Positions 31,752-42,339 of a stretch of DNA of 64,000 nt are shown here, piece after piece (position 1 is the first letter of the stretch; the number at the start of each line of letters is the position of its first letter). The DNA is from Prionace glauca (lineage: Eukaryota; Chordata; Chondrichthyes; Carcharhiniformes; Carcharhinidae): the NCBI GenBank assembly GCA_037974335.1, contig CM075760.1, positions 64,176,515 to 64,240,514 on the forward strand. Reading direction: 5' to 3'. The notes under the pieces are model-generated. The model had not been told where the DNA came from, searched no databases, and was given only the letters and a program-made list of their open reading frames with translations. The position numbers and the translations under genes were made by a program.

Positions 31752-32308
31752 GACCCTTGTCAGGCCTCATTTAGAGTATTGTGCGCAGTTCTGGTCGCCT
31801 CACTATAGGAAAGATGTAGAAGCTATTGAGAGGGTACAGAGGAGATTTACAAGGATGTTGCCTAGACTGGGAGGCATGCCTTATGAAGTTAGGTTGAGGA
31901 AGCTGGGACTCTTTTCCCTGGAGAGATGAAGGTTGAGAGGCGACCTGATAGAAATTTACAAAATGTTTAGAGGAATAGATAGGGTGGACTCCCAGAGGCT
32001 ATTTCCCCGGGTTGAAATGGTTGCTACAAGAGGACTCAGATTTAAGGTACAGGGAGGGAAGTTCAGAAGTGATGTTAGGGGTACGTTTTTCACTCAGAGG
32101 GTGGTGAGTGAATGGAATCGGCTGCCGTCAGTGGTTGTGGAGGCGAACTCACTGGGGTCTTTTAAAAGACTTCTGGATGAGTATATGGGGTTTAATGAGA
32201 TTGAGGGTTATAGATAGGTCTGTAGGTTGGTAGGTGTTGATGTGATCGGCGCAACTCGTGGGCCGAAGGGCCTGTTTGTGCTGTTGTGTTCTATGTTTTA
32301 TGTTCTAC
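31752..32308 (+). mobile_element. CR1 LINE 3' end (subfamily B), in receptor intron
   Basis: 5'-truncated at a point inside the coding region (ACCCTTGTCAGGCCTCATTT). The frame 31933-32217 keeps GDLIEIYKMFRGIDRVDSQR and FFTQRVVSEWNRLPSVVVE. A 3' UTR with GGGCCGAAGGGCCTGTTTG and the TTCTATG tail follows. Close to the element at 53650-57985. A stop interrupts the frame just upstream of 31933. Confidence 0.92.
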
Positions 32309-32309
32309 A

Positions 32310-33610
32310 CCTAATGGTTCAAACCTCTGAGATTCTAGACCATTAATAACCAATCAGACAAAAATGATTAACACACACTTAAAAGAATTGCCCCAACACT
32401 CGAAAACATCAAGACAGGATGGCTGAAGTCAAATACTGTAAATAAAGTATTAACATTTGAATCGCATACTACACCGAAGATCAGGTATAACTGTGGCCCG
32501 ATACGGTGGGTGTTTAGTATGCTTTCGGGACAGTCTGATTGTATGACCTGACTGTGCCTCCGTCGACGAAAAAGAAAATAAAGCTGTGCCGTTATTGAAC
32601 TACACCCTGAGTCCATAATAGTCGTTTCACCCACTCGCACTAACACCACTGTGCCAATATGATGCTCCATGTTAGGTACAAAATGGTGTACATTTTGGAA
32701 AGAGTTTTCCGGGTGTCCTCAAAATTGACCCTCACTCAGCTCTAGGTAAATAGTCTTTCTACCTTATGGGGGATTTGGAGTGTGAGAAGGCTGTGGAGGT
32801 AACTCTGACAGAAAATTCAGAGTGGAGTCCTGTAAGCAGTAATCTGTCACCTTTCAGATAGCTACTGACAAGCCCTGCAGCAGAGCTGCTACCAAACAGT
32901 GCTGGTTTTACCCTCTCCTCTGGACACTACCAGCAGTTGGCAGAGAGAGATCCTAATGCCTCGACCGTTCAGAATCTCTATAATATTTACAAATGATTAT
33001 ATCCTGTAGGGGAGACCACAGCATTGTGGCCACTGAACGCACAACACTGGAAGAAATAGTAATCTCACACTCGAATGACACAGAGGGTTTGCTTTCAAAG
33101 CATCAGGGTTCAGTGTATAGCTACCTTTCATAGTGCCCAGTGTATTATGTTTTGCTGCCTACTGAACCAGGGAAGTGCAGTGAGTCCTCTCTCAGTCGGA
33201 AAGTCGCTGATCCATGCGCCAAGTAATAAAAAAACTCAAACCAAGGCCGCTGCCAAAGAAAAACCAAGCAGCCTGCCTTAATGACTATTCTCCAGTGACA
33301 CATTTGTCCAATATTATATGATGCACCAGGACGTTAGTTATGGCAAGAATCAGTTCCAACCTCCCAGATTGCTTGGATCCACTACAGTTCACCTATCTCC
33401 GCAATAGGTCCTCAGATGTCATTACCGTGTCCGTACAGCCTGCACCTTTAAAATAAAACCCGAAGTCACTCGAGCTTATCCCCTCTATTTTGTTTTCTGT
33501 GAATCTATGATCTGATGTAAGTTGGCCAGATGGTAGCAGGCACAGCACAGCTTCCCAGTGGAATACGTCTTCTGGACAATTGCCAAGTAAACCCTTAACT
33601 ATCTTGGCTG
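32310..33610. other. receptor intron sequence, no feature recognised
   Basis: I see no exon, tRNA or repeat that can be named in this 1.3 kb part of the receptor intron. Short ORFs here have no recognisable domain. Confidence 0.4.
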
Positions 33611-34794
33611 GACACATTGATGAAGGAAGAATGGTGGATGTGGTTTACATGGACTATAGCAAGGTGTTTGATAAGGTCCCCCATGCAAGATTTCTTGCGA
33701 AGGTGAGAGGGCATGGGATCCAAGGGGCTTTGGCTTTGTGGACCCAGAACTGGCTTGCCTGCAGAAGGCAGAGAGTGATTGTGGATGGGTCTTTTTCTGC
33801 ATGGAGGTCGGTCACCAGTGGAGTGCCCCAGGGATCTATTCTAGGACCCTTGCTGTTTGTCATTTTCATAAATGACCTAGATGAGGAAGTGGAGGGATGG
33901 GTTAGGAAGTTCGCCGACGATACGAAGGTTGGTGGTGTTGTGGATAGTCTGGAGGGATGTCAGAAGTTGCAGCGTGACATAAATAGGATGCAAGACTGGG
34001 CGGAGAAGTGGCAGCTGGACTTCAACACGGATAAATGTGTAGTGGTCCATTTTGGCAGGACCAAAAGGATGCAGGAGTGCAATGTCAAGGGTAGCAGTCT
34101 TAGCAGAAGGGTTGAACGGCAGAAGGATCTTGGGGTCTGGGTCCGTAGGACTCTTAAATAGGCCTCGCAGGTGGATGGTGTACTGGCCTTCATTAATCGA
34201 GGCATTGAGTTTAGGAGTCAGGAGGTAATGCTGCAACTTTATAGGACCCTTGTCAGACCCCATTTGGAGTACTGTGTGCAGTTCTGGTCGGCTTACTACA
34301 GGAAGGATGTGGAAGCTATTGAGAGGGTGTAGAGAAGATTTACAAGGACATTGCCTGGATTGGGAGGCATGCCTTATGAAAATAGGTTGAGGGAGCTAGG
34401 TCTCTTCTCCCTGGAGAGACAAAGGTTGAGAGGCGACCTTATAGAAGTTTTGTAAAATGTTGAGAGGAATAGATAGGGTGGATTCTCGGAGGCTATTTCC
34501 CACGGTTGAAATGGTTGATACGAGAGGACACAGGTTTAAGGTGCTGGAAAGCAAGTACAGAGGAGATGTTCGGGGTAAGTTTTTCACTCAGAGGGTGGTG
34601 AGTGAGTGGAATCGGCTGCCGTCAGTGGTGGTAGAGGGGAACTCGCTGGGGTCATTTAAAAGACTTCTGGATGAGTATATGGGATCTAATGGCATTGGAA
34701 GTTACAGATAATTCTATGGCTTGGTAGGTATGGATGTGATCGGCACAACTTGTGGGTCGAAGGGCCTGTTTGTGCTGTAGTGTTCTATGTTCGA
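33611..34794 (+). mobile_element. CR1 LINE 3' half (subfamily B), in receptor intron
   Basis: 5'-truncated within the reverse transcriptase. The first frame (33580-34161) has VDVVYMDYSKVFDKVPHARF, TSGVPQGSILGPLLF and the catalytic KFADDTK motif, then stops. A deletion of about 24 bases follows, and the C-terminal frame resumes at 34457-34711. The 3' end has the GGGTCGAAGGGCCTGTTTG box and a TTCTATG end. Inactive. Confidence 0.93.
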
Positions 34795-34869
34795 TCAGGG
34801 GCACACCAAGTACGATACTACCCAGCCCCCTCCCTCCCTTCCCATTCCCAAGCAGTGCTGCCCTCCACT

Positions 34870-35043
34870 ACGAACCGCACCCCCAGTCCATGCTCTAATC
34901 CGTTAATATTCAAAGTTCTGTCTGTCTCCTTAAGTTCATCAAGTCCTAACGTCCACCGCTCTCCGATAATTAATTCAACAGATTCACCACCCATTGAGAG
35001 AAGTAATCTCTCTCCATGGCTGTCTGAAATCTAACTGCTTCAG
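34870..35043 (-). mobile_element. old CR1 3' scrap, antisense
   Basis: Plus strand reads CAACAGATTCACCACCCATTGAGAGAAGTAATCTC, the antisense of the conserved FFTQR-type region. Short and diverged. Confidence 0.5.
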
Positions 35044-35138
35044 GTGATCGGGCTCTGCTTCTGGTTGTACTCCTGGCTCAAGCACTGGTGGATCTGCCCT
35101 GAAGGCAGTTGTGTGTTTTTTTTATATAATCCTAATGA

Positions 35139-35250
35139 CCTGTCAACAACAGGTTGTTGACAGGCCAATCAAGCCAAGATTGGCTTGAGGTTGTTGCCAA
35201 CCTCAAGCCAATCTGAGCCAACCTCAGATTGGCTTGAGGTTGGCAACAAC
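35139..35250. repeat. alternating inverted-repeat (hairpin) array
   Basis: Three consecutive perfect hairpins. The first is 35139-35164 (12-bp arms, 2-base loop), the second 35169-35188 (9-bp arms, 2-base loop), and the third 35190-35250 (28-bp arms at 35190-35217 and 35223-35250, 5-base loop). A 17-base module occurs at 35177-35193 (+), 35198-35214 (-) and 35226-35242 (+), so the middle copy can pair with either neighbour. It lies in the receptor intron. Confidence 0.95.
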
Positions 35251-35319
35251 AATAACTTCAAATAGGTCCCTTTTAGCTGTGTGTTTTATTTAAATACATC
35301 AGCTGGCATAATGCAAAAC

Positions 35320-36118
35320 TATGATGTGGAGATGCTCGCGTTGGACTGGGGTAAGCACAGTAAGAATTCTCACAACACCAGGTTCAAGTCCAACAGGTTC
35401 ATTTGGCAGCACAAGCTTTTGGAGAGCTGTCCCTTCATCAGGTGAGTGGAAGCTCTGTTCACAAACAGGGCGGTTGGAATGTGAGTCTATAGAGATAATC
35501 AAGTCTTAAAGGTACAGACAATGTGAGTGGAGAGATGGCCAAACACAGGTTAAAGAGATGTGTATTGTCTCCAGTCAGGGCAGTTAATGAGATTTTGCAA
35601 ACCCAGGTTGTCGATCACCAGGAGTATCCCAGTTGGGGAATACTTCAGCACTCATGGACACCCAGCCTCTGATCTTCACGTACGCATTCTCCAAGGCGAC
35701 CTTCATGACACACGACAGTGCAGGTTCGCTGAACAGAGACTGATAGCCAAGTTCCACACACCTGAGGATGGCCTCAACTGGGATCTTGTGTTGATGTCAC
35801 ACTATCTGTAACCCCCACGACTTGCCTGGGTTTGCGAAATCTCACTCACTGTCCTGGCTGGAGACAATACACACCCCTTTAACCTATGCTTAACCCTTTC
35901 TCCACTCACATTGTCTGTGTCTTTCAGACTTGCTTACCTGGAAAGACTCACATTCCAACCATTATTTTGTTAATTGAGTTTGTGTCTTTATATGTCCCGT
36001 TTTTGAACATAGCTCTTCACACGCCTGAAGAAACAGCAAAATTCCAAAAGCTCATAGTACCAAATAAGTCTGTTGGACATTAACCTGGTGTTGTGAGATT
36101 TCATACTGTGCTGACCAC
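35320..36118 (+). mobile_element. Penelope-like element remnant with GIY-YIG-type tail
   Basis: About 0.8 kb. The two ends, 35320-35613 and about 35815-36118, are inverted copies of each other. The middle encodes a short piece resembling the C-terminal half of a GIY-YIG endonuclease (VGEYFSTHGHPASDLHVRIL, then AEQRLIAKFHTPEDGLNWD), as found in Penelope-like elements. The reverse transcriptase is absent. A broken fossil, moderately old. Confidence 0.6.
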
Positions 36119-36119
36119 A

Positions 36120-36480
36120 ATGCAAAACCTGCTGTGCCGGTTACCAAAACAGCCCCGATGTTTTTGGCCTCTGGAATAAGTGTTGCAACTTAGAGTTTCT
36201 GTGCATTCTGCAGTTTAAACATATTAGCGTCAAAGAAAATAACATTTTTAAAGTGATCGCACACTTTTCCCCGCTCCTACCGGTTTTTGCAATTCTTTTT
36301 CATCTTTCTAAACATCTTTTACATCTTTACAAACTCAACTTCACAACACAGGCATCTTTAACGTAGTGATCCGCGCTTTCCAGATGTGATAACTCAATAA
36401 GGACTCAGACCACAAGCAACAGTCGCAAACAGGGTAGAGCAGACGGCAAGAGTGGCAGAGTTAAACACGGGTTACATCAT
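36120..36480. other. receptor intron next to exon 1, no feature recognised
   Basis: AT-rich intronic sequence without repeats that I recognise. Confidence 0.4.
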
Positions 36481-36503
36481 TCATAATCAGTGGAGAAACT
36501 TAC

Positions 36504-36678
36504 CGGGGACACCAACAATAGCCAGGATTGGATAGTAAAAGTATCGAATTAGTTTCAGGACATTTTCAACACGATGAATTGTAGGCAGCCAATCTAGAGA
36601 AAGCCTGTAAAGTATCGAGTATAAACTCCTCTCAATTGTTGTAACATTCAGATCTCTGCCCCTCAGATGCAGAACCAT
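36504..36678 (-). CDS. GPR139-like receptor, exon 1
   Basis: Encodes the extracellular N-terminus and first part of TM1: MVLHLRGRDLNVTTIERSLY, a RLSLDWLPTIHRVENVLK stretch and YFYYPILAIVGVP. The donor is CCCCG/GTAAGT at 36504/36503. Joining it to the acceptor at 31144 rebuilds GVPVN, the family signature at the start of TM1. The start codon is uncertain: ATG codons at 36720 and 36750 are in the same frame, and the one at 36678 was chosen from the usual length of this family's N-terminus. An NVT sequon could be glycosylated. Confidence 0.8.
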
Positions 36679-36679
36679 T

Positions 36680-37220
36680 ATGGGAACGTCCAGATCTACC
36701 TTTCCTGGATTCAGGTCCATTGCAGAAAGCTTGCAATTTCTTTCTCCCAATGTTGATCCCTCGACTCCCTCTCTGTGGAGCCGCTTATCACTGTGACACT
36801 CCCAATGACACCGTGCATAACTCCTTTATGAAGCCTGGATGGGAATGCTCCAGAGACACGATTAGTACTGGTTGAATTAATTCCGACGTTAATTACAGTC
36901 ACTGAACAAACAGGTTAATATTTTCCATTCAAAACATATTTTTGTCAATGCATCACAAAATAATTCTGGGTCTGTGTGATCATTCCTAATGGAAGGAATT
37001 TTGGAAATGCCGGGAGGGTTGACCAGTATCTTTCAATGTTGCTGGGATATGGGATTGTGACAAAAAAAGGAACACATTATGCAAAAGTCCCCCCAGCCTG
37101 TCCGTAAGGGAAAACATTTTAAACCTGGAAATGTAGAGTTGTCAGCATCGCATCAGTGAAAGAAATGGGGAAAGTCTGAACCCAAAATCTTGGAGAAATT
37201 AACTTGTGACTTCCGGCACC
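36680..37220. other. region upstream of receptor exon 1
   Basis: Holds the putative 5' UTR or promoter of the receptor. No TATA box or CpG island is obvious. Confidence 0.4.
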
Positions 37221-37224
37221 ATGG

Positions 37225-38205
37225 GTGGGTCCATTGTGATTTGTCATTTATATTAATGATTTGGATGAGAATTTAGGAGGCATGGTTACTAAGTTTTCAG
37301 TTGATACCAAGATTGGTGGCATAGTGGATAGTGAAAAAAAGGTTATCTCTAATTGTAATGGGATCTTGATCAATTGGGCCAGTGGATTGATGAATGACCG
37401 ATGGAGTTTAATTTAGATGAATGCAAGATGATGCATTTGATAGATCGAACCAGGGCAGCACTTACTTAATGCTAAGGCATTGGGGACGGTTCGAGAACCA
37501 AGAAATCTGGGAGAGTACATGTTCATAGCTCCTTGAAAGTGGAGTCATAGTTGGGCAGAGTTGTGAGGAATGAAATCAACACACTTGGTTTCCTTGGTCA
37601 GAACAGCGAATAAAGGAGTTGGGACAACTTGTTGAAGTTGTACAAGACATTGGTAAGGCCACACTCGGAATACTCTGTACAGCTCTGGTCACCCTGTTAC
37701 AGGAAGGATATTATTAAACTACAAAGAGTTCAGAAAATATTCACTAGGAGGGTATAGGGACTTGATTGTTTGTGTTTTAAGGAGAAACGTGATAGACTGG
37801 AACTTTTTCCCGGCTGTGTAGAAAGCCTAGGGGTGACCTTATGGAGGTCTACAAAAAAATGAGGGGCACAGATCAGCTAGATAGTCAATATCTTTTCCCA
37901 AAAGTCGGGAAGCCTAAAACTCGAGGGAATAGGCCGAAGGTGAGAGGAGAAGGTGCAAATGGGTCTGGATGGGCAATTGTTTCACACACAGGTTAGTGAG
38001 TGCCTGGAAAAGGTACCAGAGGGAGTAGAGGTGTGTACAGTTTTGACAGTGAAAAAACATGATGTCAGTTAGATGGATAAGATAGATGAAAATGGGTCAA
38101 ATGCCGGCAATTGGGACTAGCTTAGCGGTGGATGAAAAAAGGCAGCATGGACAAGTTGGGCCGAAGGGCCTGTTTCCATGCTGTAAACCTCAATGACTCT
38201 ATGAT
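37225..38205 (+). mobile_element. old LINE 3' half (CR1 group, third subfamily)
   Basis: Many stops, but the order of blocks is clear: FINDLDENLGG with KFSVDTKIGG in place of FADD, a WRDLGE-like charged stretch, YKTLVRPHSEY-like, a KETL-like block, and FTHRLVSAWKRYQRE-like. A 3' UTR with TTGGGCCGAAGGGCCTGTTTCC and an AATGACTCTATGA end follows. A decayed relic located upstream of the receptor gene. Confidence 0.8.
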
Positions 38206-38356
38206 TTCCCGGCCGTGTTTGTTCCAATGCCAGAAAATCCCCGCCTGAGGTCATCGGACATTTATATGATCTGCGTCTCGCCTGCCATGGGAATCATAAT
38301 GGGCAGGAGAGGACAATTCCATCCCGTGTTAATCAGGAGCAATCCGTGTTTATGTC

Positions 38357-38470
38357 ATGGAATCATAGAATTCCAACCGTGCAGGAGGAAGTTATTTGGC
38401 CCATCGGGCCTGCACCAGTCCAAATGGGCCACAATGGTCCCAGCCAGACCCTATTTCATAACCCTCTGGA
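38357..38470 (-). mobile_element. LINE/SINE 3'-end fragment, antisense
   Basis: Begins GGAATCATAGAATTCCAACCG and contains GGCCCATCGGGCCTGCACC, the antisense of the common 3' box. Confidence 0.6.
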
Positions 38471-38499
38471 AGCCTCCTTCTCCGTCAGACACCCACTCA

Positions 38500-38800
38500 G
38501 CCTCTTTCAATCTCAGACACCTCAATCAGCCCTGCCCACCCTCAGCACCCCACCCACACCAGTCCCCCCCAGACTCCTCACTCACCCGCCCCACCCTCAA
38601 AACCCCACTCAACCCTGTCTCCCTCAGATCCCCACTCAGCCACCTCCTCCTCAGGCTCCTCACACAACCACCCACACCATCAGAACCCAACTCAACCCCT
38701 CACCACTTAGACAGCCCACTCAGTTCCACTCCCACCTCAGCCACTCCTGTCAGCCCCCTCCCCCTACAAACCCTCGCTACTCAGCCCCGCTTCAGGCCTG
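38500..38800. repeat. C-rich low-complexity tract
   Basis: Irregular CCCACTCAGCC and CCTCAGACTCC repeats. The proline-rich ORFs here are not considered genes. Confidence 0.75.
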
Positions 38801-38819
38801 AGGCTTGGCAGTGTCCATG

Positions 38820-39570
38820 ATACTGTCCACTTGTACTGACACCTGTATTTCGCGCCTTGCTCCTGCGCGGAGAGTTGTGGAGGTTTATCTGCCTCGTGAG
38901 TTTGATATTATCTGTAGTTAAAGACAGTATTGGACTCTTCAAATTATCCCATAACACCAGTCACAATTTGGAAATGTGTAATCGATAATGTGCTTATGTG
39001 AAATACACCTCAGTCTCTTTGTTTCACCTCATTGTTTGCACCCCAGTGCTCTGTATGTTTGTCTCTATCTAGCTTGTGGTACGCCTGCCTTGAAATTGTT
39101 TCATCGGAAAATGTACAGAGAGATTCGTTCTATTAATCCACGCTGCAGCGACTCTGATAGTTTTTTGAAGGGGCCGTGTAAAGGGAACTATTTCCTGCCT
39201 AGCACTGTCCTGCATCGCTCTATGATGAAGCAGGGCCTTTGCTGTTTAGAATTATCTGAAACTCGTCAGTGACGGACGAGTTTATGAATGAAATCACCGA
39301 TGTCGCCTCATTGTTCATTCATTCTGCCTTTGGATTTTATGAGAAAAAGGCAGAGGTGAAGGTGTTTTTACACGGGTGAATCATTGGGTGGCGCAGTGGT
39401 TCTTTCACGGATGGGCCTTGAGTTCAGTCACATCCCAGACATGACTGGGGGGACATGCCTGTCTGGGAAAGTGGGGTGGTGGTGGGGGAGGTGAGGGGAA
39501 CACACTATAATAGGGAAATGGAGCGGAGTTGATGGCTTTTAGGGAACGGAATTAAGCCAAGGCAGAGATG
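38820..39570. other. no gene recognised
   Basis: Sequence between the C-rich tract and the presumed 3' end of the IgM membrane transcript, with no recognised feature. Confidence 0.4.
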
Positions 39571-39577
39571 GTTAAAT

Positions 39578-39583
39578 TTTTAT
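39578..39583 (-). terminator. candidate polyadenylation signal, membrane IgM
   Basis: AATAAA on the minus strand, 464 bases beyond the TM2 stop codon. It is the first clear signal I noticed downstream of the membrane exons, so it is a plausible 3' end for the membrane mRNA. Confidence 0.4.
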
Positions 39584-40046
39584 TCAATGTTTATGTTAAA
39601 AATTCAGAGAACATTTTACAATGAATTTTTTTTTAATAGTTAGAGAAGTGAATATAACGATCGAACTTTACATTGAAAATAGAACACATGCACAGGGAAT
39701 TCGTCAATATTTGGGCATCTGTTACATACACCAGAAATAGAAAACAGGACAGTAATAGGAAGAAGAATTAACAAATGTGAATAAGAAATAAAATAAGTGT
39801 CTTATTTATACATGAAATTTGAACTACGGGGAAACTATTAACCATAATTACATTATAACAAAAATGCCTCATACATTTTACACTGAAAACTGAGATAATA
39901 TCTACGGTAGCCTCAGTTACAGATTCAGAATGATAAGCTGGGAGAATTTTACTGATACAGTCACCGAGAGCTGATATTATGGTTGAACCATACACAGATC
40001 TTGATAATCAGCTGAGGGAAGTCTTCAGCGACCAAAGTTCAACCCA

Positions 40047-40055
40047 TCATTTGAT
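40047..40055 (-). CDS. IGHM: IgM heavy chain membrane exon TM2 (coding part)
   Basis: After a TTTTACAG acceptor the exon contributes only Ile-Lys and a TGA stop, so the membrane form ends VTLVKIK, like the very short cytoplasmic tails of membrane IgM in other vertebrates (KVK). The intron to TM1 is 134 bases and both boundaries are phase 0. The rest of the exon is 3' UTR. Confidence 0.85.
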   Translation of the reverse strand: MK

Positions 40056-40189
40056 CTGTAAAATAAAGAGAGAATATTGAAGCAGATGTTTATGATGCGA
40101 GACATTAATGTTTTTAATCAGTGAAATATTGAGAGATTTTTCAAATCCATTCTGCCAGTTTGAAATGTGAGTGAATTGAATCATCTCAC

Positions 40190-40317
40190 CTTCACCAGAG
40201 TGACGGCAGTGCTGTAGAAAATGCTCAGGAAGAACAGGACGATGAATGTGGAAGCGGTTGTCCAGATGTTTCTGTTATCATCCTCACTGTCTTCAATCCA
40301 GATGCGGTCGGTGGGGT
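40190..40317 (-). CDS. IGHM: IgM heavy chain membrane exon TM1
   Basis: This exon anchors the heavy chain in the B-cell membrane. It starts after TAG at 40320-40318 and completes a split Asp codon. It then encodes [18 protein letters not shown] (acidic extracellular linker), a hydrophobic helix [20 protein letters not shown] with the Ser/Thr/Tyr side used for pairing with the antigen-receptor signalling partner, and LVK. The donor is AAG/GTGAGA at 40190/40189. The 128-base length fits phase 1 entry and phase 0 exit exactly. Entry phase matches the cryptic donor inside CH4, not the stop of the secreted form. Confidence 0.92.
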
Positions 40318-40879
40318 CTAGGGGTTGGAGACCAAGAAATGAAATTAGATTACTTCATTTATCCAGGAAATCATTTTGTTATTTTTCATCTCCCCGTTCT
40401 CCTTCATGAGTTGTTAATGTATTCTCTTTGTATAATCTTCAGTATATGTCTACTGTTAAGTTCAGGACACTCAGTAACCGATCTCCATAATTATGTTCAC
40501 ACTTGATATTTATGCACATTCCTTTGCCAGTCCATGTCAGAAAGAACTGAAGATGTTTTCTTGAGTATCAGTTCATTTTCGATCAATTTGGCACTATCCC
40601 TCATTGAAGAATATTATGACTGATATGGAGGAACGTTCACTGATCAATGGTTGTTTCCACAGATGGTGGCTCATCTTTAAACTGTGAATGTTGTTGTTTA
40701 AGAACTGAGATGTAATTTCTGATGTTTTCTTATGTGTGGTGTTAATGGTTAGAAGATCACTGGCTTAATTCAGTTTCTCAACGTGTTTTCGGTGCTATGT
40801 GCATTGGGCTAGTTGTCGGTAGATATGTGCGTTAAAATTTATGTTTAAGTTTCACTTTCATCATTTACCTACCATTTGT

Positions 40880-41870
40880 ACTTAAGATTTTGCATTTATG
40901 TGCGTGTGCATGAATATCTCGTGCTCTGCATTAATCTTTGGCTCTCAGTTAATATATGTAAAGAGCTTTAATGTACGTGTTCATTTCCCTGTGTTTGTTG
41001 ATTTCTGTAGTTGTGTGCCTGCATCTGTGTGTATATTTGATTTTTCTGACATTGTGTATGTACGACTCTATTATTGTGGTAAGTCTATGTATATTTATTA
41101 AAGCCATTTTACTGGGTGCACATAAATTTCTGCCTATTCCTATGTGTTAATTTTTTGTCATTCTAGTAATGTTTGTTTCCTTTTCTGTGCACGTCTGTTT
41201 CCCCATTTGTCTGTGTGTGTACCTATTAACATGTGTGTATGTATATATGTGTTGATAATTCTTCACAACGATATCTTGATATATGTTTGTGTTTCGATAT
41301 GTAGTAATGTGTGCTGTGGTGTTCTGTTCTGTATGAGCATGTTAGTTTCTGTGTCTACATGTTCGCGTGCAAATGTTTTGCTGTCAGTTCATCTATACGC
41401 AGGCTGCTTATTTGTTTATATGAATTTCCATATATATCTGTTAACGTGTATAACATTGTGTGTCTCTATATTTATATTCCTGTCAGAGTGAATGTGTGCT
41501 AAGATATATACTTATTTAAGTATATGTATGCGTTTGTGCATTTATGTGGGTCTGCATGTGTGTGTATCTGCCTGTGTTGTGTCTTTCCATAGTATGTGTT
41601 TGTGTTTGGGTCTTTGTTCCAACTCACGTAAGTGTATGCACTTGTGTGTTTTATGTGTATGTGTGTGCGTGCCTTTGTATATATTTGATTGTGTGGTCTT
41701 GTTTTAGTGCCGATTTGTACAAGCGCGTGTCTATATATTTGATTGTGTGTGTGTGTGTGCGTGAGTGTGTGTGTACGTGTGTGTGTACGTGTATGTGTGT
41801 GTGTACGCCTATGTGTGTATTTCTAATTGTGACAGTTCTGTGTAGTATTGTCAGTGTGTATATTTTTTAA
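40880..41870. repeat. GT-rich low-complexity intron sequence
   Basis: TGTGTG, TATGTG and GTACGTGTG runs throughout, in the CH4-TM1 intron. The Cys/Val/Tyr-rich open frames on the plus strand are artefacts of this composition. Confidence 0.85.
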
Positions 41871-41999
41871 CTGTTTCTTCACGTTTCACCGGCAATTGTT
41901 AACTGAACGTGATCCAAACAATCCGAACAATGGAGCACATTTTCAGACTTTGCTGTTTAAATGTCTTTTATGTGAGTGGCACGGTGATATCAGAGATTC

Positions 42000-42281
42000 A
42001 TGGAGTTGGGGTGGAAGCTAAAGGCCAAGACAGACAGAGTGGTTATCTCTGGACTCTTGCCTGTGCCACGGGATAGTTTAGAGAGGAATAGAGGGAGGGA
42101 AAGCTTGAACTCGTGGCTGAGGGGATGGTGCAGGAGGGAGGGGTTTAAGTACTTGAACAATTGGGGCTCGTTCTGGGGAAGGTGGGACCTTTATCAGAGA
42201 GATGGGATTCACCTGAACCAAAGGGGAACAAATATCCTGGGAGGTAAATTTGTTAAGGTTATGCGGAGTGGTTTAAACTGA
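42000..42281 (+). pseudogene. CR1 ORF1 C-terminus (truncated)
   Basis: The last 93 residues of an ORF1 protein with the C-terminal half of an SGNH-type esterase domain (SGLLPVPRD, RREGFKYLNNWGSFWGR, DGIHLNQRG). The zinc finger, coiled coil and GDS block are absent because of the 5' truncation. It would lack a natural start. Confidence 0.85.
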
Positions 42282-42339
42282 TTCAGAGGGGGGGTGGGAT
42301 CCTGAGTAGAGGGGGTGAAAGTGAGGGGGGCGTAGATGG

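Noticed and set aside
40898-41870. Cys/Val-rich frames with apparent membrane helices
   Set aside because: Produced by GT-rich simple sequence inside the IgM intron.
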